Shown: positions 8,369-20,855, counted from the first letter of the stretch. The stretch: 64,000 nucleotides of DNA from Gammaproteobacteria bacterium (GCA_030432755.1 JAUILZ010000017.1:1-64000); one strand, 5' to 3'. Program-made: numbers and translations. Notes: generated from the sequence alone by a model not told the origin.

Positions 8369-9808
8369 ATGACTGTCGTTACCCGTTTTCCCCCCAGCCC
8401 CACCGGCTACCTGCATATCGGTGGCGCCCGCACCGCCCTGTTCAACTGGTTGTACGCCCGCGGACGTGGCGGCGAGATGGTTCTCCGGATCGAGGATACC
8501 GACACCGAGCGCTCCACCCAGGAAGCGGTGGACGTCATCATGCAGGCCATGGAGTGGCTCGGCCTGAGCTGGAACCGCGGACCATACTTCCAGACGCGGC
8601 GCTTCGACCGATACCGCGAGGTCATCGATGGCTTGCTGGCGGACGGTCATGCCTACCATTGCTTCTGCAGCCGGGAGCGTCTCGAGGATCTGCGAGAGTC
8701 GCAACGCGCGGCGGGAGAAAAGCCGCGCTATGACCACCATTGCCGCGACCTCGGTCGCAAACCCGAAGCCGGCGAGGATGCCGTGGTGCGCTTCCGCAAT
8801 CCGCTCGAGGGAAGCGTGGTGTTCGACGACGTGGTGCGCGGCCGGGTGGAGATCAGCAACAGCGAGATGGACGACCTTATCATCGCGCGCACGGACGGTA
8901 CCCCGACCTATAACCTCACGGTGGTCGTGGACGACGTCGACATGGGGATCACCCATGTCATCCGCGGTGATGACCACACCAACAATACCCCGCGCCAGAT
9001 CAACATTTTCCATGCCCTGGGCGCGAGCCTGCCGGTGTTCGCCCATGTGCCGCTGATCCTCGGTCCGGACGGACAGCGCCTGTCCAAGCGCCACGGCGCG
9101 GTGAGCGTGCTCGAGTACCGCGACATGGGCATCCTCCCGGAGGCGCTGCTCAACTACCTCGTGCGCCTCGGCTGGTCCCATGGCGACCAGGAGATCTTCG
9201 ATCTCGACGAGATGATCGACCTGTTCGATATCACCGACATCAACCGTTCGGCGGCAAGCTTCGATCTCGACAAGCTGCTCTGGGTGAACCAGCATTACAT
9301 CCGCCAGGCGGACGTCGACCGCCTAGGCAACCTGCTGGCCAGATGTCTCCATCGCCGCGGAATCCGGCCAAGCGATGGACCGCGTCCCGGGGAGGTGGTG
9401 GAACTCCTGCGTGAGCGGGTGCAGACCATGGTACAGATGGCGGACCAGGCGCTTTATTTCTATGCGGAGCCGGGAGCCTACCAACCGGAGGCGGCGGCGA
9501 AGCACCTCGTGCCGGAGGCGCTGCCGCGGCTGGAGGCGCTGGCGGAGGCGCTTGGCGCCCTGGAGAACTGGCGCGCGGAGGATATCAACCGGGTAATCAA
9601 GGATGTCGCCGCCGCCCAGGGGGCGAAATTTCCCCAGTTGGCGATCCCCCTCAGGGTCGCGCTGTCCGGCGATACGGTCACGCCATCCATCGACCAGACG
9701 GTCAGGCTGGTGGGCCGGGAGCGCACCCTGTCGCGTCTCGCCAGGGCCATGGAATTCATCCGTTCGGATGGCGTAAATGGCGGAAAAAACACCGGAAAAA
9801 ACGCTTGA
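8369..9808 (+). CDS. gltX: Glutamyl-tRNA synthetase
   Basis: 479-residue class I synthetase that charges tRNA-Glu with glutamate. RFPPSPTGYLHIGGARTALF (6-25) holds the HIGH-type motif and LSKRHGAVS the KMSKS-type motif. Cys98, Cys100 and Cys125 match the zinc-binding loop of the E. coli enzyme, supporting the canonical GltX type rather than a GluQ-RS. A TACAAT preceded by TG (8252-8260) may be an extended -10 upstream. The cognate tRNA-Glu gene lies 170 bases downstream, an order also known from pseudomonads. Confidence 0.97.
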   Translation: MTVVTRFPPSPTGYLHIGGARTALFNWLYARGRGGEMVLRIEDTDTERSTQEAVDVIMQAMEWLGLSWNRGPYFQTRRFDRYREVIDGLLADGHAYHCFCSRERLEDLRESQRAAGEKPRYDHHCRDLGRKPEAGEDAVVRFRNPLEGSVVFDDVVRGRVEISNSEMDDLIIARTDGTPTYNLTVVVDDVDMGITHVIRGDDHTNNTPRQINIFHALGASLPVFAHVPLILGPDGQRLSKRHGAVSVLEYRDMGILPEALLNYLVRLGWSHGDQEIFDLDEMIDLFDITDINRSAASFDLDKLLWVNQHYIRQADVDRLGNLLARCLHRRGIRPSDGPRPGEVVELLRERVQTMVQMADQALYFYAEPGAYQPEAAAKHLVPEALPRLEALAEALGALENWRAEDINRVIKDVAAAQGAKFPQLAIPLRVALSGDTVTPSIDQTVRLVGRERTLSRLARAMEFIRSDGVNGGKNTGKNA

Positions 9809-9833
9809 TCGACCCCGGACCAAAACGTACAAT
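9805..9833 (+). promoter_or_regulatory. Promoter of the tRNA-Ala/tRNA-Glu unit
   Basis: TTGATC (9805-9810) and TACAAT (9828-9833) with an exact 17-base spacer, followed by a GC-rich discriminator (ACGCCGCC) and the tRNA-Ala start 12 bases after the -10. The -35 overlaps the gltX stop codon. A GC-rich discriminator is typical of stringently controlled stable-RNA promoters; that regulation is inferred. Confidence 0.72.
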
Positions 9834-9844
9834 ACGCCGCCTTC

Positions 9845-9920
9845 GGGGCCATAGCTCAGCTGGGAGAGCGCAACACTGGCAGTGTTGAGGTCGGCGGTTC
9901 GATCCCGCCTGGCTCCACCA
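9845..9920 (+). tRNA. tRNA-Ala (anticodon GGC)
   Basis: 76 bases with CCA encoded. The acceptor stem GGGGCCA pairs with TGGCTCC, and the anticodon stem CAACA/TGTTG encloses the loop CTGGCAG with anticodon GGC, reading GCC and GCU. The T-arm GGCGGTTCGATCCCGCC is intact. It is cotranscribed with tRNA-Glu from the promoter over the gltX stop codon. Confidence 0.97.
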
Positions 9921-9977
9921 GTTCAGGCAACCGATTTGACGCCTGGCGGGTCCACCCCGGACCAGCCGAAAGATCAA

Positions 9978-10054
9978 GTCCCCATCGTCTAGTTGGCCTA
10001 GGACATCGCCCTTTCACGGCGACGACAGGGGTTCGAATCCCCTTGGGGACGCCA
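9978..10054 (+). tRNA. tRNA-Glu (anticodon TTC)
   Basis: 77 bases with CCA encoded. The acceptor stem GTCCCCA pairs with TGGGGAC, and the anticodon stem TCGCC/GGCGA encloses the loop CTTTCAC (anticodon TTC). Its T-arm and acceptor 3' half (10036-10050) reappear exactly at 10386-10400. It is charged by the GltX encoded just upstream. Confidence 0.97.
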
Positions 10055-10055
10055 T

Positions 10056-10092
10056 CCATAAAAAAACCCGCCTAGCGCGGGTTTTTTTATGG
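10056..10092. terminator. Intrinsic terminator of the tRNA unit
   Basis: A perfect 16-bp hairpin: the arm CCATAAAAAAACCCGC (10056-10071), loop CTAGC, then GCGGGTTTTTTTATGG (10077-10092). Its A-tract and T-tract make it usable in both directions. It begins two bases after the tRNA-Glu CCA end. Confidence 0.93.
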
Positions 10093-10213
10093 ATCGCGCC
10101 CAAGGGTTCGGCAGAACCCCACGGGTTCGACAAGCGCGCCAAGGGCGCGCGCAGCACGGTGCCGCGAAGCGGCGCCGCCCGAAGGGCGAGCGCCAAAGGC
10201 GCGAGTAATCCCC
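10091..10213. repeat. Hairpin-rich direct repeat, copy 1
   Basis: 123 bases from GGATCGCGCCCAAGGGTTC to GCGAGTAATCCCC. It is a string of small hairpins, including GGGTTC-GGCA-GAACCC, GCGCGCC-AAG-GGCGCGC, GCCGC-GAA-GCGGC and GCCC-GAA-GGGC. Copy 2 starts 177 bases later with the same order of hairpins. It contains no plausible protein-coding gene. Confidence 0.85.
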
Positions 10214-10267
10214 CTGACGGCCCTGACAACATTCCCCCTGCGCGGCGCCGCGCACGGATATGATTTG

Positions 10268-10392
10268 GGATCGCGCCCAAGGGTTCAGCAGAACCCCTCC
10301 GGGTTCGACAAGCGCGCCCAAGGCGCGTGCAGCACGGTATCGCGAAGCGATGCCGCCCGAAGGGCGAGCGCCGACAGGCGCGAGTAATCCCC
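10268..10392. repeat. Hairpin-rich direct repeat, copy 2
   Basis: 125 bases matching copy 1 throughout. Differences sit in loops (GGCA to AGCA, AAA to GACA) or are paired changes that keep stems intact (GCCGC-GAA-GCGGC becomes ATCGC-GAA-GCGAT at 10339-10351). Its last bases run into a 15-bp copy of the tRNA-Glu 3' end (10386-10400). Confidence 0.85.
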
Positions 10393-10400
10393 TTGGGGAC
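10386..10400. repeat. 15-bp duplicate of the tRNA-Glu 3' region
   Basis: AATCCCCTTGGGGAC is identical to bases 10036-10050 inside tRNA-Glu and lies exactly 350 bases downstream in the same orientation. Duplicated tRNA 3' ends are what tyrosine-recombinase integration leaves behind. No integrase is present, so it could instead be part of the repeat unit. Confidence 0.7.
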
Positions 10401-10481
10401 ACCGACCACCAGAACATCACCGAATGACTACCCAGCGTATGGTGGGGCCAGCGTCAATGTGGCGGTTCTGCAGAGTTTAAG

Positions 10482-10541
10482 ATGGATCCCAGCCTTCGCT
10501 GGGATTACGATCGATAAGTTGTCGCGGAATCCAGTTTTATT
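10482..10541. repeat. Dispersed 'PAKAGI'-type intergenic repeat
   Basis: The core inverted repeat is ATCCCAGC-CTTC-GCTGGGAT (10486-10505), followed by GCGGAATCCAG in inverted relation. Conceptual translations contain WIPAFAGI (plus) and VIPAKAGIH (minus), the tell-tale peptides of a repeat family scattered between genes in many proteobacteria. It is not a gene. Together with 10214-10267 and 10401-10481, where I see nothing else, it fills the stretch between tRNA-Glu and the candidate RNA below. Confidence 0.65.
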
Positions 10542-10559
10542 GCTGTCCATTCTGCGAAA

Positions 10560-10815
10560 AATCACCGGCCTGTGACAATACGCACAGCGTACCCGATGCA
10601 ATCGCGACAAAATCCCACCTGCCTCGATTCACATCCGGACAGGACGCCGGTGAGTCGCCGGGCCAGGGATTGGCGCTCCACGGAAGGGGCGCCAATCCAT
10701 CCGGGCAGGGATGCCATGGGACCGCAATTGCGGTTCGTGTCTGGCCAGGGACAGGGATGACGACGCAGGATCGGGGCCGGGTCCGGACTGGAGACAGTCC
10801 GGGCCCGTTTTACTT
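10560..10815 (+). ncRNA. Candidate structured small RNA with a terminator (unproven)
   Basis: No gene lies between the repeat and the M16 protease, yet this stretch carries a 13-bp hairpin (10667-10679 with 10686-10698, loop ACGGAA), a perfect 14-base palindrome ACCGCAATTGCGGT (10721-10734) and a strong intrinsic terminator (10778-10817). A terminator needs a transcript, and none of the annotated genes can supply one because tRNA-Glu already has its own. The 5' end is a guess; no clear promoter was found. It does not match 6S, 4.5S, tmRNA or RNase P sequences that I know. Confidence 0.35.
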
Positions 10816-10817
10816 TT
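10778..10817 (+). terminator. Strong intrinsic terminator upstream of the M16 protease gene
   Basis: The stem CGGGTCCGGACTG (10778-10790) pairs over 13 bp (one G-T) with CAGTCCGGGCCCG (10795-10807) around a GAGA tetraloop and is followed by TTTTACTTTT. It lies 145 bases before the protease start. Confidence 0.85.
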
Positions 10818-10962
10818 ACGGTGGGAATGCGCGTGTTTGATATGATCGCGCCTCGCGTTCGCGTTCCCATCGACGCGAGCGAATGTCTGTTTGCCCGCCG
10901 ATCCGGCGTGGCCGCGCCATGCATGGCCCGTATCCGAGACCGATCACCATCACGACCTGCCC

Positions 10963-13860
10963 ATGACCCGAATCCAGCGCCTTTACTCCGGCCTCCTCGT
11001 TCTCCTGCTGACCCTGCCGGTTGCATTGCCCGCGGTTGCCCAGGACGCCACCAGCGGGTCCCTTACGCCGGTTGCGAGCGACCTCGATCCCAAGGACTAT
11101 CGCGGGCTGATGCTGGAGAACGGGCTCAAGGTGTTGCTGGTTTCCGATGCCTCCACCGATCGCGCGGCGGCGTCGCTCGACGTTCACGTGGGCAGCGCCA
11201 GCGACCCCGCGGGCTGGAACGGTCTCGCGCATTTTCTCGAGCACATGCTGTTTCTCGGCACCGGCAAGTACCCGGAAGCGGGGGAGTACCAGTCCTTTAT
11301 CCAGGACCATGGCGGCAGTCACAACGCCTATACCGCCTATGATCACACCAATTACTTTTTCAGCGTCAAGCAGGACAGCCTGGAGCCCGCGCTGGATCGT
11401 TTCTCGCGTTTCTTTATCGACCCGACGTTCGAGGCGCAGTACGTCGAACGCGAACGTTCGGTGGTGCATTCCGAGTACCAGGCGCGCCTGAAGGACGAGG
11501 GCAGGCGGATCTGGGAAACGCAGAAGGAGATTCTCAACCCCGGGCATCCGGCTTCGCGTTTCTCCGTGGGCTCGGAGGAAACGCTGCAGGATCGTGAGTC
11601 CATGTCAGTGCGCGATCGCCTGATCTCGTTCTACGAGCAGTGGTATTCCGCGGGCATCATGGCGCTGACCGTGGTGGGCAGGGAGCCGCTGGATCAGCTA
11701 GAGACCTGGGTGCGGGAGAAATTCGCGGAGGTCCCCGACCGGGGCGTCTCGGCGCCGGTTTACCCGCAGTCCTATCTCAACCGGGACCTGGCGCCGGTGC
11801 GGCTCGATGTCGTCCCGGAGAAAGAGGTCAACAGCGTCAGCTTCCAGTTCCAGATCCCGTCGCTGGTGGAGGAGTATCACTCCAAGCCCCTCGGGTACAT
11901 CGCCAACCTGCTGGGCCACGAGGGGGAAGGGTCCCTGCTGGCGGCGCTCAAGGATCGTGGCTGGGCGGAAAGCCTGAGCGCGGGCGCCGGGTTCATGGAT
12001 CGCCATCAGGGTACGCTGATGGTGTCCATCGGCCTGACCGAGCCCGGCGTCGACCATATCCGGGAAATCGGCGAGATGCTGTTTTATGCCATCGCCCTGG
12101 TGCGCGATCATGGTCTCGAGACCTGGCGCTTCGAGGAGCAGCGTCAGCTCGGCGAGATCGCCTTTCGCTTCGCCGAGGAACCGGACGCGGCTGCCCTCGC
12201 GCGTTCGCTGTCTGCGCGCATGCATGACTACCCGATGATCGACGTGCTGCGCGGGCCCTACATCATGGACGAATTCGATCCCGACCGGATTCGGGAGCTG
12301 CTGACGATGCTGGTACCGGAACGCGTCTACCTGCAGGTGGTTTCCCAAAAGGCAAAGGTTCGGCGGATTACCGACTGGTACGGCGTTCGCTACGGTATCG
12401 AGCCGCTCGATGCGGATACCCTGGCCGCGTGGCAGACGGCCACTGAGAACAGCTACGCCGACCTTGCGCTGCCGGAGCCCAATCCCTACATCCCGGAGCG
12501 CCTCGACCTGGTGACGCTGGAAGATCCCGACGAAATACCCGTGCGTCTTCCAGATGCGGCGCCGCTCGAAGCCTGGTACCAGGGTGACCAGGAATTCCGC
12601 GCACCCCGCGCGAGCTACTTCGTCAGCGTCAAGTCGCCACTGTCGAATGCCAGTGCGCGAGACTCGGTACTCACCGAGATCGTGGTTCGGCTGCTCAACG
12701 ACCAGCTCAACCCGGTGAGCTATCCCGCGCAACTGGCCGGCCTGACCTACAGCCTCTACCGCCACAGCCGCGGTATGTCGATCCGTATCTCGGGCTACCA
12801 GGACCGGCAGCCGGAGTTGCTCGAGGTGATACTCGACGCACTGCGCGGGCCCGACTTCACCGCGGACAGGCTGGAACTGGTCAAGGCGGAGCTGACCCGG
12901 GAGCTCAACAACCAGTTCCGCGAACGGCCGTCCAGCCAGACGATCCACGAGATGTATCGCCTGTTGATGTCGCCCTACTGGACCGAGACCGAGCGCCTCG
13001 CGGTGATTCCCGATATCACGCTGGACGACGTGGTCACCCATGCCGCGGCGCTCACCGCGGAGGTATCGCTGACCAGCCTGGCTCACGGCGACCTGACGGA
13101 GGACCAGGCGGCGGAGATGAACCAGCTCGTGCGCGCGGCATTTCCCGATGCGCGCGAAGAGGACTTCGTGGAGCGGCCGCGGATACGCAAGCTCGGCCAC
13201 CGCGAACCCTACCTGCGTACCATGGACGTGGACCATGGCGACACCGCGGTGTCCTACCTGTACCAGGGAGATGAAAAGTCCGTCGAGGGGATGGCCTATG
13301 CGCGTCTCCTCGGGCAGTTGATCGAGGCGCCGTTCTACTTCGACCTGCGTACCACCCACCGCGTCGGCTACCTGGTGTTCGCCTCGGCGATGGACATGCT
13401 CGATGTCCCCGGGCTGATGATGTCGGTGCAGAGCCCGACCCATGACGCCACCGCAATCGACGACCTGGTGACCGATTTCCGCGCGACGTTCCCCGACCTG
13501 CTTGCGGCGATGCCGGAGGCGGAATTCAACCAGTCACGCACCGGACTGGTGGCGCAGATCCTCGCGCGCGAAACCAACCTGTCCGAGCGCAGCAATCGCT
13601 ACTGGACCGAGATCGATCTTGGCGAGGAGAGGTTCGACAGCCGCGAACAACTGGCGGCAGCGGTGGAGTCGTTGACCGCGGAAGACATCGCGGATTACCT
13701 GGACAGGCTCGTACGTCTAAAGCCTCGCCTGCTGATCGTGCAGTCCCCCGGCCGGCGCGACGGCGCGGCTGACGGCGCCCTGAACAGCGAAGGGCGCATG
13801 GATACCGGCACGCCGGAGTCGTTTCGCGCCGAGCCACACGGATTTTTTCCCGCGCTCTGA
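10963..13860 (+). CDS. Periplasmic zinc metalloprotease, M16 insulinase/pitrilysin-like
   Basis: 965 residues from the ATG at 10963, chosen because MTRIQRLYSGLLVLLLTLPV gives a clean signal peptide ending near PAVAQD; upstream in-frame codons would add a non-conserved tail. The inverted zinc motif is H90-FLE93-H94 (GLAHFLEHMLFLGTGKYPE) with the third ligand probably Glu170 (VVHSEYQARLKDE). Length and signal peptide match E. coli protease III (about 962), a periplasmic enzyme that degrades small polypeptides. Four M16-type lobes are expected, with only the first catalytic. The next gene, pncC, starts 11 bases downstream. Confidence 0.9.
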   Translation: MTRIQRLYSGLLVLLLTLPVALPAVAQDATSGSLTPVASDLDPKDYRGLMLENGLKVLLVSDASTDRAAASLDVHVGSASDPAGWNGLAHFLEHMLFLGTGKYPEAGEYQSFIQDHGGSHNAYTAYDHTNYFFSVKQDSLEPALDRFSRFFIDPTFEAQYVERERSVVHSEYQARLKDEGRRIWETQKEILNPGHPASRFSVGSEETLQDRESMSVRDRLISFYEQWYSAGIMALTVVGREPLDQLETWVREKFAEVPDRGVSAPVYPQSYLNRDLAPVRLDVVPEKEVNSVSFQFQIPSLVEEYHSKPLGYIANLLGHEGEGSLLAALKDRGWAESLSAGAGFMDRHQGTLMVSIGLTEPGVDHIREIGEMLFYAIALVRDHGLETWRFEEQRQLGEIAFRFAEEPDAAALARSLSARMHDYPMIDVLRGPYIMDEFDPDRIRELLTMLVPERVYLQVVSQKAKVRRITDWYGVRYGIEPLDADTLAAWQTATENSYADLALPEPNPYIPERLDLVTLEDPDEIPVRLPDAAPLEAWYQGDQEFRAPRASYFVSVKSPLSNASARDSVLTEIVVRLLNDQLNPVSYPAQLAGLTYSLYRHSRGMSIRISGYQDRQPELLEVILDALRGPDFTADRLELVKAELTRELNNQFRERPSSQTIHEMYRLLMSPYWTETERLAVIPDITLDDVVTHAAALTAEVSLTSLAHGDLTEDQAAEMNQLVRAAFPDAREEDFVERPRIRKLGHREPYLRTMDVDHGDTAVSYLYQGDEKSVEGMAYARLLGQLIEAPFYFDLRTTHRVGYLVFASAMDMLDVPGLMMSVQSPTHDATAIDDLVTDFRATFPDLLAAMPEAEFNQSRTGLVAQILARETNLSERSNRYWTEIDLGEERFDSREQLAAAVESLTAEDIADYLDRLVRLKPRLLIVQSPGRRDGAADGALNSEGRMDTGTPESFRAEPHGFFPAL

Positions 13861-13871
13861 TAAGTCGCCCC

Positions 13872-14369
13872 GTGGATCCTGAACTCCTTGAACTTGCCGA
13901 AGCGCTGGGTAACAGGTTGCTCGCGATCGACGGGCGGCTGGTTACCGTGGAGTCCTGTACCGGTGGCGGCATCTCCTGGATACTAACCGCGATTCCGGGC
14001 AGCTCGCGCTGGTTCGAACGCGCCCTGGTGACCTACAGCAACGCGGCGAAGCACGAACTCGCGGACGTCCCCGAGCAAACCATCACGCGGTACGGCGCGG
14101 TAAGCGAGGAGACCGCGCGCGCCATGGCGGAAGGCGGCGCGCGGCGGTCAGGCGTTGCCCACGCATTGTCCGTCACCGGCGTGGCCGGGCCAGATGGCGG
14201 TACCGCCGACAAACCGGTGGGCATGGTCTGCTTTGGCTGGGCCCTGGATCAGGGCAGCGAGTCCGCCAGGGTGTTGAGCGAGACCCGCTATCTGGACGGC
14301 GATCGGGCGGCGGTCCGCCTCGCCACCATTCGTCACTCACTCGCGCGATGCATCGAATTGCTGGCGTGA
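13872..14369 (+). CDS. pncC: Nicotinamide-nucleotide amidohydrolase (CinA C-terminal domain)
   Basis: 165 residues. The family motifs VTVESCTGGGISWILTAIPG, ALVTYSNAAKHELADV and ALSVTGVAGPDGGTADKPVG are all present. It deamidates NMN to NaMN in pyridine nucleotide salvage, in the cytoplasm. Only the CinA C-terminal domain is present, as in E. coli PncC; there is no MoaB-like N-terminal half. The GTG start at 13872 follows the protease stop by 11 bases and has a weak ribosome site, so the two may be coupled. Confidence 0.93.
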   Translation: MDPELLELAEALGNRLLAIDGRLVTVESCTGGGISWILTAIPGSSRWFERALVTYSNAAKHELADVPEQTITRYGAVSEETARAMAEGGARRSGVAHALSVTGVAGPDGGTADKPVGMVCFGWALDQGSESARVLSETRYLDGDRAAVRLATIRHSLARCIELLA

Positions 14370-14470
14370 TCCCGCACCTTTGTCCATGACCCGGGAGCAT
14401 TTGGTTTACAATTGGCGCCCGCACCGGCCATGACGTTACACCCGGCCACCGGTTCCCGATTCCCCGACCG

Positions 14471-15430
14471 ATGAACTATCTCGACTTCGAAAAACCCATC
14501 GCAGAACTCGAGGAAAAGATCGTCGAGTTGCAGCGCGTCGGCACCGACCGCTCGATCAACTTCGACGAGGAAATCGAGCGCATGCGGGAGAAGAACCGGG
14601 AGATCACGCGCGACATCTTCTCGAAGCTGACGCCCTGGCAGGTCACCCAGATCGCGCGCCATCCGCTGCGCCCGTATACCCTCGACTACGTCGAGCGGAT
14701 CTGCACCGATTTCCAGGAACTGCATGGCGACCGGATGTATTCCGACGACGCCGCCATCGTCGCCGGCCTCGGCAAGATTGACGGCCGCCGGGTGGCGTTG
14801 ATCGGCCACCAGAAGGGTCGTGATACCCGCGAGCGCACGCGAAGAAACTTCGGCATGCCGCGTCCGGAGGGCTATCGCAAGGCGCAGCGCGTGATGCAAC
14901 TCGCGGAACGTTTCGGGTTGCCGGTGGTGACCCTGATCGATACCGCCGGCGCCTATCCTGGCGTGGGCGCGGAGGAACGCGGCCAGAGCGAGGCCATTGC
15001 CCGTTCCCTGGAGATCATGGCCGCACTGCGAACGCCCGTGGTGTCCGTGGTCATTGGAGAGGGCGGCTCTGGCGGCGCGCTCGCCATCGGCGTCTGCGAC
15101 CGCCTGCTGATGCTCGAGTATGCCGTGTACTCGGTGATCTCACCGGAGGGCTGCGCGTCGATCCTGTGGAAGAGCGCGGAGAAGGCGGCGGAGGCGGCGG
15201 AGGCGATGAAGATGACCACCGCCGAATTGTCCCGCCAGGGGCTGGTGGACGAGGTCATCGATGAGCCCGACGGTGGCGCGCACCGTGATTACGACGGCGC
15301 GGCAAAGAGCCTTGGCGACGCGATCGTCTCGGCACTGGATGCCTTGGGCACCATGGATATCGATACCCTGTTGGCGCAACGATACCAGCGCCTGATGCAG
15401 CTTGGACGCTTCGAGGAGAAGAACCACTAG
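14471..15430 (+). CDS. accA: Acetyl-CoA carboxylase carboxyltransferase subunit alpha
   Basis: 319 residues beginning [17 protein letters not shown], aligned with E. coli AccA (319). The carboxyltransferase core contains [37 protein letters not shown] and [13 protein letters not shown], which form the CoA and carboxybiotin sites. With AccD (outside the window) and AccB-AccC (28932-30750 here) it makes malonyl-CoA for fatty-acid synthesis. A TACAAT at 14407 could be a -10, but its -35 is poor. tilS overlaps its 3' end. Confidence 0.97.
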   Translation: MNYLDFEKPIAELEEKIVELQRVGTDRSINFDEEIERMREKNREITRDIFSKLTPWQVTQIARHPLRPYTLDYVERICTDFQELHGDRMYSDDAAIVAGLGKIDGRRVALIGHQKGRDTRERTRRNFGMPRPEGYRKAQRVMQLAERFGLPVVTLIDTAGAYPGVGAEERGQSEAIARSLEIMAALRTPVVSVVIGEGGSGGALAIGVCDRLLMLEYAVYSVISPEGCASILWKSAEKAAEAAEAMKMTTAELSRQGLVDEVIDEPDGGAHRDYDGAAKSLGDAIVSALDALGTMDIDTLLAQRYQRLMQLGRFEEKNH

Positions 15431-16808
15431 CAGCCGCTCCGCGGGGGCTTTCGATCACCGCGTGCTCGCGAGGTTCCTGGATGCCATCGACGACCTGCCG
15501 CCGGACGCCGAACTGGCGGTGGCCTTCAGTGGCGGCGCGGATTCCACCGCCTTGCTGCTGGCGCTGCACAGGCTCCAGCAGGAAAGGGGACGGCCGCCAC
15601 CGCTGGCGCTTCACTTCAATCACCGCATCCATCGCGACGCAGACCATTGGGCGGAGCATTGCATGCACCTCTGCCGCGAGCGCGGCGTTCCTCTTGAAAT
15701 CGCCGCCTGGGAGCGTGGGCCGGGAGAACGGACGGGCGAAGCGAGCGCCCGTGCCGCCCGTTATCGCTGGTTCGGCAAGGTGGTCGCGGCCGACCAGGTT
15801 TTGCTGACGGCGCATCATCGCGACGACCAGGTGGAAACCGTGCTCCTCAGCCTTCTGCAGGGCAGGAGTCCCGATCGCATCGCCGGCATGCGCCCGGTGC
15901 GCGCACTGGATTTCGGTGACCGGCGGAGACTCCTGCGTCCCCTGCTTGGCCAGTCCAGGGAATCGCTGCAGCGCTACCTCGTGGAGCAGGGTGTCGCCTG
16001 GCTCGAGGACCCGGCAAACCGGGACACGAATCACGCGCGTTCCTGGTTGCGCCACGAGGTGCTGCCATCACTGCAAGAGCGCTGGCCCGACCTGGAGGAC
16101 ACAATCGCGGCATTCGCCGAATCGTTGCGCGAGCGACTCGATCGCGAAACGCAACATGTCGACACGCTGCTGGATTCCCTGCTGCGTCCCGTGTCGCGCA
16201 GGCTGTTCTGCCTTGCCGATCCGCTCAGCCTCGACGGACTGGTTTCGTTGTCGGAAAGAGAGCGGATCAACGTACTTCGACGCTGGCTGCATCGCGCGGG
16301 GCAGGGGTCGCCGACGGACGGCGCGCTGACAGCGTTCAGCGGAATGATGGACGCTGGCCGGTCGCGAAACCTGCGTCTCGATGGCGATGGCTACACGATC
16401 CGCGGATACCGCAACCGCCTGTACATGCCGGGCGAACTGCCACCGGCCGCGGCGCCGCTCCCGTGTCGAGGGGGGCGCGAAGTCCTGGCACCGGGACTCG
16501 TGGCGGACTGGCCCGCGGATGGGCCGCCCGTTGGTTCATGGACCTGGCGCTGGCGTCAGCCGGGTGATGTCCTGCGCTTGCCGGGACGACGACACAGGAC
16601 CCCGGTGAAAAAAGCCTGCCAGGCGCTTGGAATCCCGGACTGGGAGCGCGAGCACCTGCCCCTGCTGGTGGATGACGACGGCATCGCCTGGATGCATGGC
16701 GTCGGCTGGTGCGGCGGGCGTGCATACAGGGACGAACGCGGGGCCACGGCAAGCGCGACGGACGTCAAGGGAAAAGACCTGCCCGGGCCCAGGTTCCTGT
16801 TTACCTGA
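15402..16808 (+). CDS. tilS: tRNA(Ile)-lysidine synthase
   Basis: 468 residues from a TTG at 15402, overlapping accA by 29 bases; a GTG at 15462 (giving 448 residues) is a reasonable alternative because the PP-loop follows soon after. The ATP-pyrophosphatase motif [15 protein letters not shown] and [20 protein letters not shown] are diagnostic. A TilS C-terminal domain ([27 protein letters not shown]) closes the protein. It converts C34 of the minor tRNA-Ile(CAU) to lysidine so that it reads AUA. accA-tilS-pyrG order is common in gammaproteobacteria. Confidence 0.94.
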   Translation: MDASRRRTTSSRSAGAFDHRVLARFLDAIDDLPPDAELAVAFSGGADSTALLLALHRLQQERGRPPPLALHFNHRIHRDADHWAEHCMHLCRERGVPLEIAAWERGPGERTGEASARAARYRWFGKVVAADQVLLTAHHRDDQVETVLLSLLQGRSPDRIAGMRPVRALDFGDRRRLLRPLLGQSRESLQRYLVEQGVAWLEDPANRDTNHARSWLRHEVLPSLQERWPDLEDTIAAFAESLRERLDRETQHVDTLLDSLLRPVSRRLFCLADPLSLDGLVSLSERERINVLRRWLHRAGQGSPTDGALTAFSGMMDAGRSRNLRLDGDGYTIRGYRNRLYMPGELPPAAAPLPCRGGREVLAPGLVADWPADGPPVGSWTWRWRQPGDVLRLPGRRHRTPVKKACQALGIPDWEREHLPLLVDDDGIAWMHGVGWCGGRAYRDERGATASATDVKGKDLPGPRFLFT

Positions 16809-16813
16809 TCCAC

Positions 16814-16960
16814 TACGAAAGCGTCGTAGAAGGCGGGTTTCGCCTTGAGGGATGGGGGCGATTTTGGTAACCTGTCTTCCCGTCCGGAGCGACCACTTGT
16901 CGCCGCTCCATGCCCGAGGAAACTCCTCGCGACCGCGGTAATCCGCGCGGTTCGACTTCA
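16814..16960 (+). other. Hairpin-rich leader between tilS and pyrG
   Basis: The 216-base gap holds CTACGA-AAGCG-TCGTAG (16814-16830), immediately followed by AAGGCG-GGTTT-CGCCTT (16831-16847). Further on come a GGAGCGAC/GTCGCCGCTCC stem, GAGGA-AAC-TCCTC and a CCGCG/CGCGG stem. None is followed by a T-tract, so these are structure-forming elements of unknown role in a pyrG leader, possibly termination or attenuation. No gene is visible here. Confidence 0.4.
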
Positions 16961-16970
16961 TGGCCCGTGA

Positions 16971-18659
<1,689 letters not shown>

Positions 18660-18670
18660 GAGAGGATTCA

Positions 18671-20855
<2,185 letters not shown>

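Noticed and set aside
10091..10392. CRISPR array or insertion sequence
   Set aside because: Only two copies, no spacers, no terminal inverted repeats and no transposase frame.
9856..10575. Small open frames over the tRNAs and downstream repeats
   Set aside because: They translate tRNA genes and dispersed repeats (EPGGIEPP-, PAKAGI-type peptides), common false annotations.
11698..13443. 581-codon open frame opposite the M16 protease
   Set aside because: Shadow of a verified gene; His/Arg/Val-rich composition with no domain.
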